A DNA stretch of 64,000 bases from Membranipora membranacea (GCA_914767715.1 OU612068.1:744001-808000); one strand, 5' to 3'; counted from the stretch's first letter, positions 49,701 through 62,639 are shown. Notes: generated by a model from the sequence alone, not told the origin. A program made the numbers and translations.

Positions 49701-52700
49701 AGGTAAGTCAATCTGTGCTACTCTAGCTGACTCTAACTTTAGAGATTTGCGCATAAAAAAAACTGCGAGCTTGAAACATTTGAGTATTAGTCTGGCTGTC
49801 TGATGAAAGTTTGAGAGATTGTTACTTTTTGGATTGAATCTTTGATACAAGCACTGTGTCCTTTCCAAATCAGTTCTAAATTTATGCCAATTCACCATCG
49901 GTCAGTCAAAGTCAATATTCAACAATAAATAATGAAAAACCAAAGAAGATTATGATAAATGCGCATGAATTTAATGACTTGACCATTCCGGCTTCATGGC
50001 TTGACAGTGCCACTTTGTTCAACATCAAACTTATTCCAATGAAATGGGTGACACATTGACCACTTGGACTGTAGGATATCTTAGGTTATATAGATATACA
50101 GTCCAGCCGAAATGTGATATCAAAATTCTAGGTTATAAGATAAAAAGCCCAAGTCCTGATGTAATCCAGATATTTTGTTGTAACCATAGATTTAAAAACA
50201 GTTTTTAAATCTATGGTTGTAACACATGTCCACCATTGTTTCAATTTTCGAGCTATGGCTAGAGGAACTTATTAGATACTGATGGTGTGGGAGGGGAGGG
50301 GAGGGGACGACTACCATTGCACTTTACACCACACTGAGTGGTACTAGGTAAATTTGCTCTAGAAACCAATCAAAATGGAGTAATTGATCTATAGAGTCAA
50401 GCCACTGCCAGAGTTATGATGGGGACCCAAAGAGCCAAGGTTGATCGACTATTTTTGGTGTGAAAGGATATGGCCACCTTATACGCAGGTGCGTTATGTA
50501 ATTACCATTTACACCAGTGAAAAGGATTCTAGGTCCGGCTTCTAAAACAGAATACTCAGCAGAATACTCAGCAGAATACTCAGCAGAATACTCAGCAGAA
50601 TACTCAGCAGAATACTCAGCAGAATACTCAGCAGAATACTCAGCAGAATACTCAGCAGAATACTCAGCAGAATACTCAGCAACAATGACATAATTATGTT
50701 CTTACTCTGTGTTACTCTTACTCTATTCACTGTTCTTGCACCATAAGATTCTTAATTATCACATCTAATCAACACTTGGCTTGCATTTTGGAGTTGCTCC
50801 ACCTCTATTCATTTTTACCGCTTCGGCGTATTAGTAGAGTGATGGAACTCTGATGGTAGCAACTGATCCAATTTATTATCTTATGCTTTCAGATCCCAAT
50901 ACCTCCATGTTTCACAACACCAAGTGGTTTGTGCGAAATCGGCAAATAACCATGCTACTGTAGAGACCCAGGCCATTTCATGTTATTCTTGTAGATGCGG
51001 AAGTTTTTCGAGTATGAGGATGAAGTGAGAGGTTATGTGAGCTCACAGATAGATGAACATAGATCTACTTATTATGATGGGGAGATTAGAGATTTTCTAG
51101 ATCTCTATATCAAGTATGAGAGAGAACACCGAGAATATTATACAAGTATGATTATATAAGTGGAGGATTAGTTATTGTTATTTGTTTGTATATTCATGTT
51201 CATGTTCACCTGACAATGTGATATTCACATATAACATTAAATTCTTACAGCCTGGAAAATGTATGCTTTCAGTGACCTTGCACGTGACCCCGTATATATG
51301 CTGTGTATCAAATTTGTATTGCAGCTGAGAGTATTTTTACTACGATTATGGATTTGTTTCGAGCTGGAACAGACACCACAGCCACATCTCTGGGCTGGGC
51401 TATTATGTACCTGGCTAAGAATCCTGATATACAGAAACAACTCAACACAGAGATTCAAGAGGTGAGACAATAATATTGTGATTGTGACACTCCAGGAGTA
51501 AAGACTTGGCAAGATAAAAAGTTTTTGCATAGGCTCAAAATTGAGAAATTTGTTTTGAAAGCTAGCTAACATTTACTCACTCTTAGATAATGAGGATTGG
51601 TGCGAGCCAATATTAATTCACCCCAAAACTAGATAAATCCCCAAAACTAGCCATAAATTGAGCCACTCTTGCTTCCTCTAGGGTATAAGATATCTATAGG
51701 TTACCACTAAACTGTTAAATGGCGGAAATTCAGCTACACCATCCCATACAAGTGTCAATTTGCTGGGTACACTCAAGCCAGGTCTAACCCTGAAGTGGAA
51801 CACATTGGATGGAGAGTCAAATCATGTAGACAAGGAGTTGTGTGTTCTATCTTAAAAGGGGATAGTTGTTTCTAGTGAGGGCTTCTTTCCAACAGTGACA
51901 ACACAGCAGCCGACATTAGCGGAGAGAAATGGTCCATAACCTGATCATCAAAGGAACTGCCTTGAAAAATGCATGACTATATGTCATATATACCATATTT
52001 TTATACAACCTGGACCGATAGCTTATAGCAGGAACCTATTTTGACTTGTTAGATAGTCGGAGATCAGGTATTTGATAGAAAGAACAAGGACAAACTAGTA
52101 AAGACCAGGGCATTTATAAATGAAGTGCATCGCTATGTTTCTGTTGGTAAGTTCTGTTCTATATTTCTGTTGTAAGCAAACCGTATGTGCTTTAGCTGTA
52201 TGCATATATATACAGGTACCTCTGCAAAGCTTAACAAGTCCAAATCTGTAGTCCGAACACAGCATTCTTGTATTTAAACTGAAAAATCTCCTGTGTGATA
52301 ATCTTTGACACAGTTATCTTAAAATCCTAAAATACCTAACTTCTGTGCTAGTGAGCTGTTTTGAAATGCGAATGCATTGATCAACTGTCATGAATAAACT
52401 GATATCTCATAGCACTGATCTCCAAACTTACACAAACTAAATGCTGAGCCATATGGTAGGTATTCATAGCAATGTTATGATAAACTGTAGGATATTCTGG
52501 AGTTTCTTGGTTTAATGATAGCTAATATACTCGCTAAGCTCAGGTTAATTTACCAGACAAATTATCGTAGCATAAAGTCGTGTCGGCTCACTCTAAGACT
52601 CTTGTCTCTCCTTTGTTCTAGCCGGATTCACTCCACCACATACAGTGAGTGAGGACACTGAAGTGTCTGGTTACACATTCCCCAAAGACTCACTGATATT

Positions 52701-53203
52701 TGGTAATATCTTCGCTATACACCATGACAAGGAGTACTGGGGAGATCCGCAGAACTTCAGAGTGGACCGGTGGATCGGAGCTAAGGGAGAACTTCTACAG
52801 CATGGTGATCACTTCTTACCATTCTCTAACGGTATGAGAACCTATCCACTTGTTCTTCCTTTGAGATTCAAACTTACCAACTGCTCCATTGAAGATTACC
52901 TGCCGCACTCACAAAGCTGACACAAAGATTTTGGGAGGTTTTGAAATATTCCTAGAAATAGGACAGTATTTTTAAAACCATTTAAGGGTGTTTAATTATT
53001 TACTTTGATTGACCATTACAGGTAAAAGAGCATGCCCTGGGAAACAGATAGCAGGGATAGAGCTCATCATATTTCTTGTTGAGATGATACAGAATTTCAC
53101 ATTTGAGGTGCCTCAAGGCTTCACAGATATGGAAGATCAACAGAAACCTGGGCTTATCAGATCTCCAAAGAATTTCCACGTCAAGATCACAAGACGCACT
53201 TAA
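46742..53203 (+). CDS. Microsomal cytochrome P450, CYP2-clade-like, ten exons
   Basis: Exons: 46742-46806, 47434-47603, 48502-48714, 48972-49209, 49567-49702, 50995-51145, 51325-51461, 52053-52146, 52622-52831, 53022-53203 (TAA). They join in frame to 531 residues. A membrane anchor spans about 38-54 and the proline hinge PPGPKGWPILG starts at 63. GIIFSNGQ and LRDFGVGKTGLDE resemble CYP2-family helix C/D. The I-helix AGTDTT is at 338-343, K-helix E394-VH-R397, the meander FRVDRWIG, and the haem loop FLPFSNGKRACPG with Cys476. This is a complete monooxygenase that should sit in the ER membrane and need P450 reductase; the substrate cannot be told. One oddity: the C-helix WxxxR has Asn159 instead of Trp, with Arg163 kept. 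An acceptor just before the ATG implies a separate 5' UTR exon. Confidence 0.93.
50185..50215. mobile_element. Micro-foldback element CATAGATTTAAAAAC
   Basis: A 31-bp palindrome in a P450 intron (CATAGATTTAAAAAC and its inverse around a single base) is flanked by a perfect 8-bp duplication, GTTGTAAC, at 50177-50184 and 50216-50223. Confidence 0.7.
50548..50683. repeat. 12-bp tandem repeat CAGAATACTCAG in a P450 intron, about 11 copies
   Basis: Eleven nearly identical 12-bp units lie in the intron between exons 49567-49702 and 50995-51145. Being a multiple of 3, the array gives an open LSIL repeat on the minus strand, which is an artefact. Confidence 0.92.
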
Positions 53204-53337
53204 ATTCTGCTCGCTTTTTTTGTGCTTGTGAAGCTGGGACGGCTTGTTCACTAGCTGAATAATAGTGTTTGATATTTAAATCAATATTTTATCAATATTA
53301 TTTATCATAGTAGTATCTGTGCTTGTTATCTCTTCAG

Positions 53338-53471
53338 ATTACTCACCCTACAACATCACCCTCTTACTCCAACAGTCAGCAGCCAACATGATTGGCCAGC
53401 TTCCAGCAGAGATACTCAACACATCAAAACAATTTCAGGTTTTACTTGATATGAGAGGGGTCAACCGTTGA
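53338..53471 (+). CDS. Possible terminal exon downstream of the P450
   Basis: After a good acceptor (TTATCTCTTCAG) the frame entering in phase 1 reads DYSPYNITLLLQQSAANMIG then QLPAEILNTSKQFQVLLDMR and stops at TGA, giving 44 codons. It starts 134 bases after the P450 stop. It could be an alternative last exon or part of another gene; no partner is identified. Confidence 0.3.
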
Positions 53472-56020
53472 GTCAGCGACCTTTGACACAAGACATTGAT
53501 AGTTTTGCAGGGTATTATATTTTATTCCGCTTTGTCAATTAAACTTTTATGGAGTTGTCCTCACATACATACTAGGAAGATGAGTCTTAATCATCGGGAA
53601 CCTTGTGATTTTTGTTGTATAAAAAAGGCAAAAATAATCCTAAAACCACAACGTTTTCAAACAGATGTTACAATACTCTTTCTTCTCAATTGCTGTCCAC
53701 AGGGTCAGAAAGGTGTGAAAACCAGAAATGCTTGTACCTGATTACCTCAACATGTTGATAACATTCCAAAGTATTTTTCATAGGAGGCAAAAGTAGAATT
53801 TGGTAGAATCGGGTAGAGTCCATTCTACTTTCTCAGTTTGCATAACTACAGTTTGATCAAACTGAGAAGTGCAATGACACAAGGAGGACTTTAACTCCTT
53901 GAATGACATTAGTAAAGAATAAAATGAAAGTCAACGGTAAGATTTGTAAATTGGATGGTTGTTTGTTGGGAGAAGCAAAAAGATAGAGTGGCGGCTCCCA
54001 TTCTAGCTGGGGAACACCTTAGAGTTGTATAGAGTATATAATAAGTAACGTAATAAGTGAAGTAAGTAATAAGTAAAGTTTTCATAGATTAATATAATTA
54101 GAGTGTGAAAAAAATTTGGTCTATTTTGACTTCATTAAATTTAAGCTTCATGACCTAGCCTTGTCACACAGCTACCTACCCCGTATAACAAAAAAGTAGC
54201 TGAGGAAAAGGCTATTCATGACCCGAGATAAAGCTTAGATCTTAAACCAATCCATAGCCTTTACTACAACATACTCCATATTTCTAATGATACTAGCTTT
54301 GTTTTATTATTAGCTGCCGCCACAGGTTTGAACATCGTACATGACTGCCAGCTCTACTCATTTGAGTGTAGATCTATCTACTCCTTTTCTTATTCTACTT
54401 TCTAGAAATGGAGTTGTTTTGAATAAAATCAGTTGTTATTAGCAAAGGATTTGTCTTTCTTCAACACATGGGGAGTTAAATCCCATCACCACCTTGCCAG
54501 GACGAAATAATGATGAACAATGATTATCGAATCTATGCTCAAATAATTGTCTGGTGAATCCACTGAGTCACTGGCAAGTCATAGGGTAACATAGTGTCTC
54601 ATAGTGTTGGTATCAATTTTATGAGCCACTTGTTAATCATAATGATGTAAATTTCAGACTGCATAGACCATCCAACTCTATTCACATGAGGCTTATTCCA
54701 TCTTTGCTGAGTGTTATAAATAGTGATGACCAGGCAACAAGTTGTGATAGTTAATATTGTAGCTGCTGACTTTATCGCATTATGATTAACAACTTGTCAC
54801 AGAGTACAGCATGCCCAGCTTCTTATGGTCTGATTACAATCATATCTAACAGATACTGGATATTTTTACAGTGTGTGTTTATTTGTAGAGAAGCAATACT
54901 TTGAGGTGAATTTAAGTCTCAAAAAATAATAAACAGGAACTTTTCAAAATTCAATTCACAGGATGTGAAGAACTGTAAATAGTAGTTTATCATCACATGG
55001 TATTTTCGCAACTTGTAGTACCTGCAAAGGAGGTGTGTGTACCAGGTATTGATGCTCCTACACTGGTCTTGTTTCTATAAACATAACTTCTTAACACAAC
55101 ATAACTTTCAGATAACATTAGTTATGAGATAGTGGCAACAAAGATGAAAACTTGAAAGGTTCAAGGTGTGGACAGTGGGAATATACAAGCTGTACATGCA
55201 AGTCATCACAATCAAAGTCTACTCTAGTAGCAGTCCTAGTATTAATTATCATAATATGTCCACTCCTTTAGGACTGAATACAGAGCCGTAATGTTTTGTG
55301 AAGTGGCTGTAATAAATATTCAAGGTATGTTTGTGTGTGTAAAGCTGATCACTAGTAGCCTTGAACTGACCCCGTTGCGCTAGGGTTTGCTGATGGAAAT
55401 GTTTTATCTAATTCAACATACTTGCTCAAAATCTGGACGGGCTTGGACCTTGAATCAATAGCAAATCAATGTACATCAAACACCTGTATGCTTCGCTTTT
55501 GCCATTTGCAGTTCAACTGTAGACCTCGGCTCGGAGTAACAATGAAACTGTGGTTAACTCTGTGTCTTAGTTATGTATTAGACTCCCAGTCATAAAAGCT
55601 CCAAAAAATCAATGGGGAAATACCAGAGAATAAACTCAATTTCACAGCTATTAGAGATCGACAAACCAATAAATATATTGCAAGTAGTTCAAGTTGAGCA
55701 TAATTAAGTTTTGAAGTTCGGGTGAATTTGAGTACTTTAGCTGATCTGTAGACTGATTACGAAATTAGCTTGCCAACCAGACAAAAACCGGCTAAGTGAT
55801 ACGACACCCAAACACAGGCTAGACGGTCAGGTCCCAGGTCAAAGCCCACATACTTATCCTTCTTACTACCTAGGTAGAATACAACAATGAGAGGCTGGAT
55901 GGTTACTGATTACTTTCTATAACTGGCCCTAGATTAATGCATTAATACATCACTTGCTAACCACACGACTAACTACCTGAAACGTCAGCCAGTCAGCGAC
56001 TTTGGAAGAGCTTACTCAAT
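53472..56020. other. Gene-poor AT-rich sequence
   Basis: About 2.5 kb with no supportable exon, RNA gene or repeat array. Small AGTAA-type direct repeats occur near 54035-54080. Confidence 0.45.
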
Positions 56021-56573
56021 CCGAACTCAAGAGCCAGGATACTAAACGTTAACTCCCCTGAATTAAAGCACGACATATCTTGCTTACCCATCTGTATGAC
56101 CATGTTCTTCAAGCCGTGAGATATCCACGACCAGTGAATCTGTGATCATTAGGGTTATAGATCACCTCTAATGCTTATATTAAGGGAAGTTCAGACGTTA
56201 CCAAACAAATTGTTCCTCATGTAGCAACAGGAAAGAGAACAGACACATGCTGTTGTATATTCAAGCAGTCACCTTTACCTTATATAGTCTGAATGCGAAC
56301 TCAATGCGAACTCAAGAGCCAGGATACTAAACGTTAACTCCCCTGAATTAAAGCACGACATATCTTGCTTACCCACGCTGCATGACCATTTTCCTGAAGC
56401 CGTGAGATATCTCCACGACCAGTTAATCTGTGATCACGAAGGGTTATAGATCACCTCTTATGCTTATATTAAGGGAAGTTCAGACGTTACCAAACAAATT
56501 GTTCCTCATGTAGCAACATGATAGAGAATAGACATAAGCTGTTGTATATTAAAGCGGTCACCTTTACTTTTTG
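56021..56573. repeat. 285-bp tandem duplication, two copies
   Basis: The segment starting GAACTCAAGAGCCAGGATAC at 56023 recurs at 56308 and runs in parallel through TTAACTCCCCTGAATTAAAG and CCAAACAAATTGTTCCTCAT to the GTTGTATATT near 56250 and 56535. The copies differ by a few percent and by small indels. No coding potential seen. Confidence 0.88.
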
Positions 56574-57949
56574 TAGACTCTTTTGGAATTAGCGAAACTT
56601 TAGTGCTAGACTCCCACAAACTAACTATTACTTACTCCATGAGAGTGATCATTGTGACTGAGAAACCCTCCTTAAACAACAATGAAAACTAAGTTTTCAA
56701 TGACTATGACACTCCTACTGAACCAAGGTCATTAAACCAAATGAAAACAGCTAACTCATCGTCACCAACTAGCATAGCTCAAGGGTTGAACAATAGATAT
56801 TCTCAGACTATTTTCATCACAGAACTACCCAGAAAATGAGAATCTATAAAAAAGTGTCCAAATAATCATTGCGGAATATGAAGCTCATGCAGGACCACAA
56901 AGCAGACTAGTAGTGAGAACAGTCAGGCAACAATACAAACTGAAGCCACCTGCATACCTCTTATATTTTAGAGTTACCCTCCCCTATTTTCTTTTACACC
57001 AGTAGGTTACCGTGACGGCTTGAAATACAGCTGCCTCATTATTAACAAATTGAATATTGTTTCCCTATCTTGACACTGCTGGTTCGCCTTTGACCATATC
57101 AAACAACAGCAAGGGATGCTTAGGTGAGTATGTTGCCACAATGCACAATGGGGATCTTTTCATGGCTTCTAGTGATCAGCTTTACCAAATACAAGCATCC
57201 CGTAAATTATTATCACAGCGACTCCTACATAACATTACGGCTCAGAATTCAGACCTAAAGAAGTGTATATTATGATAATTAATTGTAGACAGTTACTAGA
57301 GCAGAGAATGATGTGTGATGACTTACACTTGATTCTCATATATTCCCACAGATTCCCACATTACTCTCATATTTCTCATCGTGATAATGGGTTTAAGGAG
57401 TGATCTTCTCTCTTCCTCTATGTATTCTTCACATCAATTATATCTGAAAGTGAAAGAGAACACATTTGAGATAGTTGAAGGATTTTTATAGCAATTCAAA
57501 ATGACATTTTGGCAGCACCGGAACTTGGCATCAAACATCAGTGGAGGTAAATCACAATAAATCGAAGGTAGGTCCATATGTTGGCCCTGATTTGTCAATC
57601 ACATCAGGACCAACACATTGACTAGTCATTCTAGGTGCAACCAAGGAAATTCTGAAAATTCATCAATATACTACGCAATAGTAGAACTTTAAGTTTGCCT
57701 GTTAATGAGTACAAGCTTTAGTGAGTTTTATCATAGAGGTCAGGGGAGCTTTTAAAAAGGCGAATTCTTATATGTCTCTCAATATTGACTTATTATTTGT
57801 ATTAATGTTAGTTTGGTTTTTGGTTAAGAATAGAAAATGGCCGTACCAGGTTTGTTACAGCTGCTGCCACCAGAGGGTTTGTGTGTCAATATCTCAGCCT
57901 GTTCTGTCAGGATGTAATGATTCTGTCAGTATGGAAGGCTTGGCTGGTT

Positions 57950-59900
57950 CCCAGAATGAGTTAGTCGCTGAACATTTACTGTAAATATCAATCAAACCGT
58001 GTATGAAGGACGAAGGTACAAGTATTCAAATTATTATTATCAAATGCTACTTACACATCAAATTCTATCATGTCGCGTGTCTTAAAAGTCTCTAGCAGCA
58101 GAAATGAGGGCTTGAACTGAGAAATGATAGTGTGTAAATTCGAAGGGATGCAGCAATTAATTTATCAACCACAAAGCATGTAGCAAGTTTTAGCTTTGTC
58201 ATAGGACTGGAGTTAGTCCATCCCCTCACTGTAATCAACCTACCATCAAGTTGGCGAAAGATAATCTGGAAGGCCTGGCTGACTGTCCGTACGCAGGAAG
58301 GGCTCCCTATCATTATCTTATTAGTCTCTCATCCTCCAAGTATTGTGCTCAATCAGTATGAGTGAGTTGCTGTAAATATGGATAAGCCATTTATGGAGGT
58401 AAAGCATGCTACAACTTCGGGTGCCTCAAATGTCTACGGCTGAATGGAAATGGAATTGAAAAAGGGTACTGCTTGACACCTCCAGATTTTTTTGAAATCC
58501 ATGGACTCAATTACTGTTAACACAAACAGTCGTCATAGTATTTTGGTTCTCTTGATTAACAGGTATTAGGTATGTATGTGTATGTATGGAGGTTTCGAGA
58601 TCAACTTGCTGGGTTCAAAATTATTCACATGTAATTAATCTCCCACGGTTCTCAAACTTACCATAGAAGTGGTGCGAAGATGATATGGGAGGCTTGGCTG
58701 ATTGTTCACTCTCAGAACGCCTCCCTATCATTGTTTTTGGCCCCCACATCCCCAGTTTGTGTCACAGTTCATCAGCCATCAGTGATAAATGGTTCAGAGG
58801 TTTGCATTGTCTCCAACCGCAGAATACTGATTCCTGGAACTAAACGATGGAACACTTATACAAATGCTCGCCAGAAACTTGATTATTATCGATCTACTAA
58901 ACACCAAAACCTGACAGTGTATGGATTTCAAGGAGTGCAGCAGTGGCCTCATCAGGTGCAAACTATGGTATAAGTTTGAATCTTGTTAACTGACTAGTTC
59001 CATGGCGAAATAAGTAATGAATCAACCAATGTTATCTTACCTACCATAGCAGTTGTCGAAAAACAATCCGGGAGGCCTGGCTCTGACTCTCCGTACATAG
59101 ATCCGGGAGGCCTGGCTCTGACTCTCCGTACATAGATCTGGGAGGCCTGGCTCTGACTCTCCGTACATAGATCCGGGAGGCCTGGCTCTGACTCTCCGTA
59201 CATAGATGGCCTCCATATCAGAGTATCTCCCACTCTTTCCCAGTCTTTGCATTGCCGTTAAACAGAAGGAGTGAGTCGCTGTTAATAAGAATACATGTAG
59301 TCAATTATTATTATACGCTACTAGATACATCAAATTCTACTACATCTGGTGTCATAAAAGTCCAACGCAGAAAACATTTTACAAGCTTTATCTTAAAAAA
59401 TTACTATACTGAGAAAAAAACAAGTACTTAAATTAATCTGGCTGATTAAGGGTTAGAATATTAACAAGTTTCCTAATGTATTAAACTTACCATAGAAGTA
59501 GTCCGAAGATGATTTGGGCGGCTTGGCTGATTGTTCGTACACAGAAGGCCTCCCTGTCATTATTTTATTCTCCCAAATTCCCAGTCTTTGCGTTGTGCTA
59601 TTACTCATCATGCTGCTCCTAGTGTGAGGTAGATGGAGGACATCGCTGCTGATTCTCCAGAGTGATAAAGTCTCTCACTCTTTACTGTAATTATCAATCA
59701 AGTCATGTACGGAGGTCAAAATGTTTAATTACTATCAAATACTACTCGATGCAGCAAATACTATCATTTCAGGTAACCTTACAAAGTGATTGCAGAATAT
59801 GGTTTGAATCAAGGCTATCGATTCATCACCAGTTAATTATTGGTAAGATATAGCACCAGATCGCAGTTACATTATATCACTCAATCTTACCAATACAAAA
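57950..59900 (-). repeat. Degenerate tandem array, about 0.4-kb unit, four copies, each with a coding block and splice donor
   Basis: Four minus-strand blocks end in TATG or GATG followed by GTAAGT/GTAGGT, with donors near 58243, 58662, 59039 and 59488. Each encodes a related peptide: copy 4 reads RPSVYEQSAKPPKSSSDYFY and copy 2 reads RRSESEQSAKPPISSSHHFY. Between blocks lie shared non-coding stretches such as ATTATTATCAAATGCTAC and GTGAGTCGCTGT. Copy 4 is open from an ATG near 59608. It could be a cluster of tiny genes, repeated exons of one gene, or a decayed transposon array; the family is not recognised. Confidence 0.6.
59069..59208. repeat. 35-bp sub-repeat, four copies, within copy 3 of the 0.4-kb array
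   Basis: The unit CCGGGAGGCCTGGCTCTGAC plus TCTCCGTACATAGAT is present four times almost without change. It has expanded the SAKPP-like coding block of that copy; 35 bp shifts the frame from unit to unit. Confidence 0.9.
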
Positions 59901-60064
59901 TCTAAGATACGTCAACAACAGAGCTGTTTCCCCAGCAATCAAGACACTCAGGATAGTAACTCACTACTACAGACTACCAGATTGTCTACTCTGTACCAGT
60001 ATGAGCTCATGCTATTGCACAGAGTAGGGCTTCGCCAGTTTGATTATGTTTGGAATTCAAGGAA

Positions 60065-60495
60065 TGTTTCATGTACTCTGTAGGTCGCAGTGCATGAGGT
60101 ACGTGCAGTGTTACATGTACTTTGTAGGTCGCAGTGCATGGGGTACGTGCAGTGTTTCATGCACTCTGTAGGTCGCAGTGCATGGGGTACGTGCAGTGTT
60201 TCATGTACTTTGTAGGTCGCAGTGCATGGTGTACGTGCAGTGTTACATGTACTTTGTAGGTCGCAGTGCATGGTGTACTTGCAGTGTTTCATGTACTTTG
60301 TAGCTCGCAGTGCATGGGGTACGTGCAGTGTTACATGTACTTTGTAGGTCGCAGTGCATGGGGTACATGCAGTGTTTCATGTACTCTGTAGGTCGCAGTG
60401 CATGGGGTAAGTGCAGTGTTTCATGTACTTTGTAGGTCGCAGTGCATGGGGTACATGCAGTGTTTCATGTACTTTGTAGGTCGCAGTGCATGGGA
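60065..60495. repeat. 44-bp satellite, nearly ten copies
   Basis: The unit starts GTTTCATGTACTTTGTAGGT and continues CGCAGTGCATGGGGTACGTG CAGT. Copies alternate GTTTCATG/GTTACATG and CTTTG/CTCTG, suggesting an 88-bp higher-order step in places. Minus-strand Cys/Thr/His-rich frames here are artefacts of the array. Confidence 0.92.
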
Positions 60496-60728
60496 AAATA
60501 ACTCTTAACATTGACCTTAAAATGTACCATGAAAATAACTTGTGTGTAACTTACCATAATATAAAGAGTGAGGAAGAGAAACTGGCTGTACGTGATTCGA
60601 AAAGAGGGCTGGTCTCGGGCGATGTCATCAGTAGGATCACTGTTTCAGTTCCAATCAAACCGCAGTGTCCACAGCAACCTGTCTCTGTCTGAAAAATATT
60701 TGGACATCTATAAAGCCTAATATATAAC

Positions 60729-60746
60729 CAGAGACTATAGTCTCTG
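60729..60746. mobile_element. Micro-foldback element CAGAGACTATAG, copy 3
   Basis: An 18-bp palindrome, CAGAGACTATAGTCTCTG, is flanked by a perfect 7-bp direct repeat ATATAAC at 60722-60728 and 60747-60753. Confidence 0.7.
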
Positions 60747-60753
60747 ATATAAC

Positions 60754-62227
60754 TAAATCAGATACTGCATAACGATCACAGTATGCTGGTATTTAGCTCA
60801 TGGCGTAGATGATTAATGTGAAGTGCCTGCATTGGTAACAATTCAAAACAGAAATTGAACATCACTGTTTATTAATAGAGTTTGATATTGTCACGTTCAC
60901 CTAATGACGACAGATAAAACAGCCTCATCAACTAACTGAAGTATTCATACAGTACATGCTTAGGTTTTGTAGATTGAAAATATACACTGATAAATAATCT
61001 GTCTATTACTCACAGAGATCATCAGGTAGGTAGAGGGGAGGTAAACTGAGAGAGTTGAGACCAGTGAACTAGACCAAGATGGCAAGTAAAGTTGAGCTCC
61101 GCTTCGTTATTTCATCCCTGCAGCATATTAGTCTGGCGCTATATCTGCAGTCATAAATCAAGACAAACATCAAAACATCGGAATTTGTAAACAAGTAATA
61201 TAGATTCATCAAAACAACTCTCGGAAATCAGAGTAGAGTATTATCAGATGTTAAAATCACACCAATAGCATTATAGAGTACTATGCAAGTATGTATTTAT
61301 ATGATAGCGATGTAGCAGCAAACATAAGCTACAAGGCCTTCAAGTTAACTCATCCACTTACCAAGCTCCTCAGAGACATCTATTCAGCTCGCCTGCTGGG
61401 GCCCAACTGATTTGAGTTCATGGATAATGGCTTCATCATAATAATGTATGATGTCATTGTAATGTTAGGAATTTCAACAAAGAAAATATCAGCAAAGTAA
61501 CAATCGTGAAGAAACTTACAGGGTTTGGGAGTTCTCTCCACACAGTGCCATTCTTGGCAAGAAGCGCAATCATCCCTAGACTAGGGCTTTATTGTTTTAT
61601 TTGGAAAACCAAATCATTTCCAACACAGTGATCTTGTGCATGTCGGTACACTTTTCAATCCGATAAAAATCTACACAGCAACGGTTAAATAAATTAAAAT
61701 ATCTTCGCCATCAAGTGAACCACACGCTGACCCAACAGTTACATAACACCCAGCCTAGCCTCAGTCAATCTTATTTTTTGTAAATGTAAATATATATTAG
61801 CCGATGTCTTTATTTACAGTGAGGTGCTACTAAATTTTGGAACTAAACTTCGAACAATATAAAGACAATTTTTGTTTCTATGTGTATAATAAAAAAAACA
61901 GCACCAAAATCGAATAACCGGTTGCCAAGATATTCACATGTAAACACCGTTTCGGAAAAGTGCACAAGATCGCTGTGAATAAAAGTGCCAATTCAATCAA
62001 TGAATGAAGACAAGAAAAAGCAACGAAGTGAAGAGGCATGTAAATTGAAAAATCGTTTGTACGCTCCAGACAAGCCAGTCTGGGAGCATAACTTACTCAA
62101 AGACATAGACTCATTAAATAATTTTGAATGGTAATTATAACGCAAGATAAATCAAAACAATTCCTACAGACAATGGCGTACTCAGCCACTCTCTTAAACC
62201 AAGGTATGCAATTGATCCAACATGAAC
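60754..62227. other. Gene-poor stretch with one short open frame
   Basis: Nothing firm. A 44-codon plus-strand frame at 62000-62134 begins MNEDKKKQRSEEACKLKNRL and continues YAPDKPVWEHNLL. Its charged composition looks protein-like. It might be a small gene or an exon if the GTAATT at its end is a donor. Confidence 0.25.
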
Positions 62228-62235
62228 CACTAAAC

Positions 62236-62298
62236 CATAGGACTGCCGCCGTATTTCCCAACTTTGGGCCCAAAGTTAGGAAATGTGGCAGTCCGATG
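62236..62298. mobile_element. Small foldback MITE, 63 bp
   Basis: Arms CATAGGACTGCC...CCAACTTTGG and inverse meet at GGGCCC. The flanks are CACTAAAC (62228-62235) and CACTAAGC (62299-62306), a probable 8-bp duplication with one change. Confidence 0.65.
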
Positions 62299-62639
62299 CA
62301 CTAAGCTGTCTATGAAGTCATTTCTTCTGAAAATTGAATTTCATTTCTTTTGACAGCCAATTTGCAGGTGCTGGGCTGGCAATTTTCAGAATTATTAATC
62401 AAAATAAGTAAGAAGGTTGAAGAATGATGTCTAACAATGAGGGAATTGATCATTACTCACAATTGTATGGAGGGAGGTCTGGCTTACCTCATTACTCCAG
62501 CACTTGGAAGGACTCCCTCTCTATGTTCAGATTGAGCTATATTGTCTGTGTTGTAAATGTAAATGTAAATGTAAATCACTTTTTATTTAGCTGCTCTCCA
62601 GCAATCTTTACACGAATATAAGATAGAGACATATACATA

